Source of the DNA: Acholeplasmataceae bacterium UBA6150 | GTDB taxonomy: Bacteria; Bacillota_I; Bacilli_A; Acholeplasmatales; UBA5453 | Direction: 5' to 3' | NCBI GenBank assembly: GCA_002423145.1 | Contig: DIUU01000003.1 | Location: 124,001-188,000 of the forward strand | Length of the DNA: 64,000 nt | Notes under the pieces: generated by a model | What the model was told of the DNA's origin: nothing | Database searches by the model: none | The model's input: only the letters and a program-made list of their open reading frames with translations | Made by a program: the position numbers and the translations under genes | Shown here: positions 63,204 to 64,000 of the stretch, piece after piece | How positions within the stretch are numbered: the first letter of the stretch is position 1 | Layout of the letters: each line of letters begins with the position of its first letter

Positions 63204-64000
63204 ATGATTCAAGTCATAAAACAAACACTTAAAAATCGTGTTTTTGAATATTTTCAACTCGACTCCCTAAATGTGGTCGTAGAAGAACCAAAAAGAGGAA
63301 CTGCGGATTTAGCAATTCCACTTTTTGCGCTTGTGAAGCAATTAGGAAAACCAATGCCTGTGGTTTTGGAAGAAATTAAAAAAGCCATTGGCACCTATGA
63401 GATGGTCAGCGATATTCAATTCTTAAATGGATTTTTAAACATATCGATCAATCGTGAGTTATTCGCACGCCATGTCTTAACACAAGTATTGAATGAGCAA
63501 TCCAATTTCGGGAACAAATCCATTAATAAAACGGTGTGTATCGATTACTCTGCACCGAATATTGCGAAAAGTTTTTCCATTGGCCATTTACGTTCAACCA
63601 TGATTGGGAATGCACTTAAAAATATCTATCAAAAACTCGGATACCGTGTCGTAGGCATTAACCACCTTGGCGACTGGGGCACACAATTTGGAAAAATGAT
63701 TGTTGCCTACCATAAGTGGGGAGTCCAATCCGATATTGAAAAGAATCCCATAGTTGAACTCCAAAAATTATACGTTAAGTTTCATGACGAAGTTGTGAAT
63801 CATCCAGAATTAGAAGACCAAGCAAGAGCGGTTTTCAAGGCACTCGAAGATGGCAATCCAGAGATGCTCGAATTATGGCGTTATTTTAGAGAAGTATCAC
63901 TCAAAGAATTTATGAGTATGTATGACCTTTTAGGTGTTAATTTTGATTCTTATGATGGCGAATCCTTTTATAACGATAAAATGGAAGCGATCGCTTTGGA
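63204..64000 (+). CDS. argS: arginyl-tRNA synthetase (3' end outside window)
   Basis: The reading frame is open at the window edge, with about 265 of roughly 550 residues visible. The N-terminal Add-1 domain (residues 1-105) precedes the class I catalytic domain: DYSAPNIAKSFSIGHLRSTM (HIGH-like IGHL) and GINHLGDWGTQFGKM, which are diagnostic for ArgS. It charges tRNA-Arg. The ATG follows AAAGATTGGTGCATC, an unremarkable site. Confidence 0.95.
   Translation, partial: MIQVIKQTLKNRVFEYFQLDSLNVVVEEPKRGTADLAIPLFALVKQLGKPMPVVLEEIKKAIGTYEMVSDIQFLNGFLNISINRELFARHVLTQVLNEQSNFGNKSINKTVCIDYSAPNIAKSFSIGHLRSTMIGNALKNIYQKLGYRVVGINHLGDWGTQFGKMIVAYHKWGVQSDIEKNPIVELQKLYVKFHDEVVNHPELEDQARAVFKALEDGNPEMLELWRYFREVSLKEFMSMYDLLGVNFDSYDGESFYNDKMEAIAL

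Noticed and set aside
1..64000. Mycoplasma code (TGA as tryptophan)
   Set aside because: TGA ends many genes at the expected family length and overlaps the next start (ATGA), and Trp is coded by TGG.

Overview
The window looks like chromosome from a low-GC Gram-positive-type bacterium, most likely an Acholeplasma-like member of the Mollicutes or a close relative. The reasons are the AT-rich sequence, Shine-Dalgarno starts of the AGGAGG/GGTGA type, Firmicutes-like promoters and U-tract terminators, many lipoproteins, rsmH without a cell-wall (mra/fts) cluster, and a compressed nusB-xseA-xseB-dxs-tlyA-recN block. TGA ends many genes (for example at 17499, 25189 and 45666), so the standard bacterial code applies, not the Mycoplasma code. 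The species assignment is an inference; nothing here names it.

Layout. 1-10.7 kb: sugar and redox genes (Gfo/Idh dehydrogenase, PfkB sugar kinase), tRNA hydroxylase TrhO, a flavoprotein-TfoX-diguanylate cyclase-metal-domain operon, RluF, an IscA-like protein with a His/Cys-rich repeat tail, an orphan AbiEi antitoxin with a broken toxin, and a CNNM/CorC protein. 10.7-19.0 kb: a MelB-type symporter with an acyltransferase, then a two-component system flanked by lipoprotein genes that carry 11-bp-phased TGTCA boxes. 19.1-31.7 kb: nuclease-helicase, second MelB-type symporter with aldo-keto reductase, a thioredoxin/CcdA-like membrane protein with a cysteine desulfurase, threonine aldolase, an APH-type kinase, an MFS carrier, small membrane proteins and rsmH.

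31.7-40.05 kb is an accessory region. It is visibly more AT-rich and holds small lipoproteins, unknown proteins that could be immunity proteins, at least three decayed gene fragments, a DUF4259 gene and no housekeeping gene. It abuts the 3' end of ssrA (tmRNA, 40080-40427 minus), a classic site for island integration. No integrase or att repeat was found.

40.4-64.0 kb returns to core functions: a PotD-like lipoprotein, nusB-xseAB-dxs-tlyA-recN, dinB, two fused ABC ATPase-permeases, ispH (with dxs, two MEP-pathway enzymes), a DEAD-box helicase, endonuclease IV, DegV, a MhqO/MhqD-like quinone-detoxification pair behind a palindromic operator, glgA-glgC, a membrane thioredoxin-like protein and the start of argS. 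DNA repair (Nfo, DinB, RecN, XseAB, the helicase), thiol/metal handling and sugar uptake and storage are the main themes.
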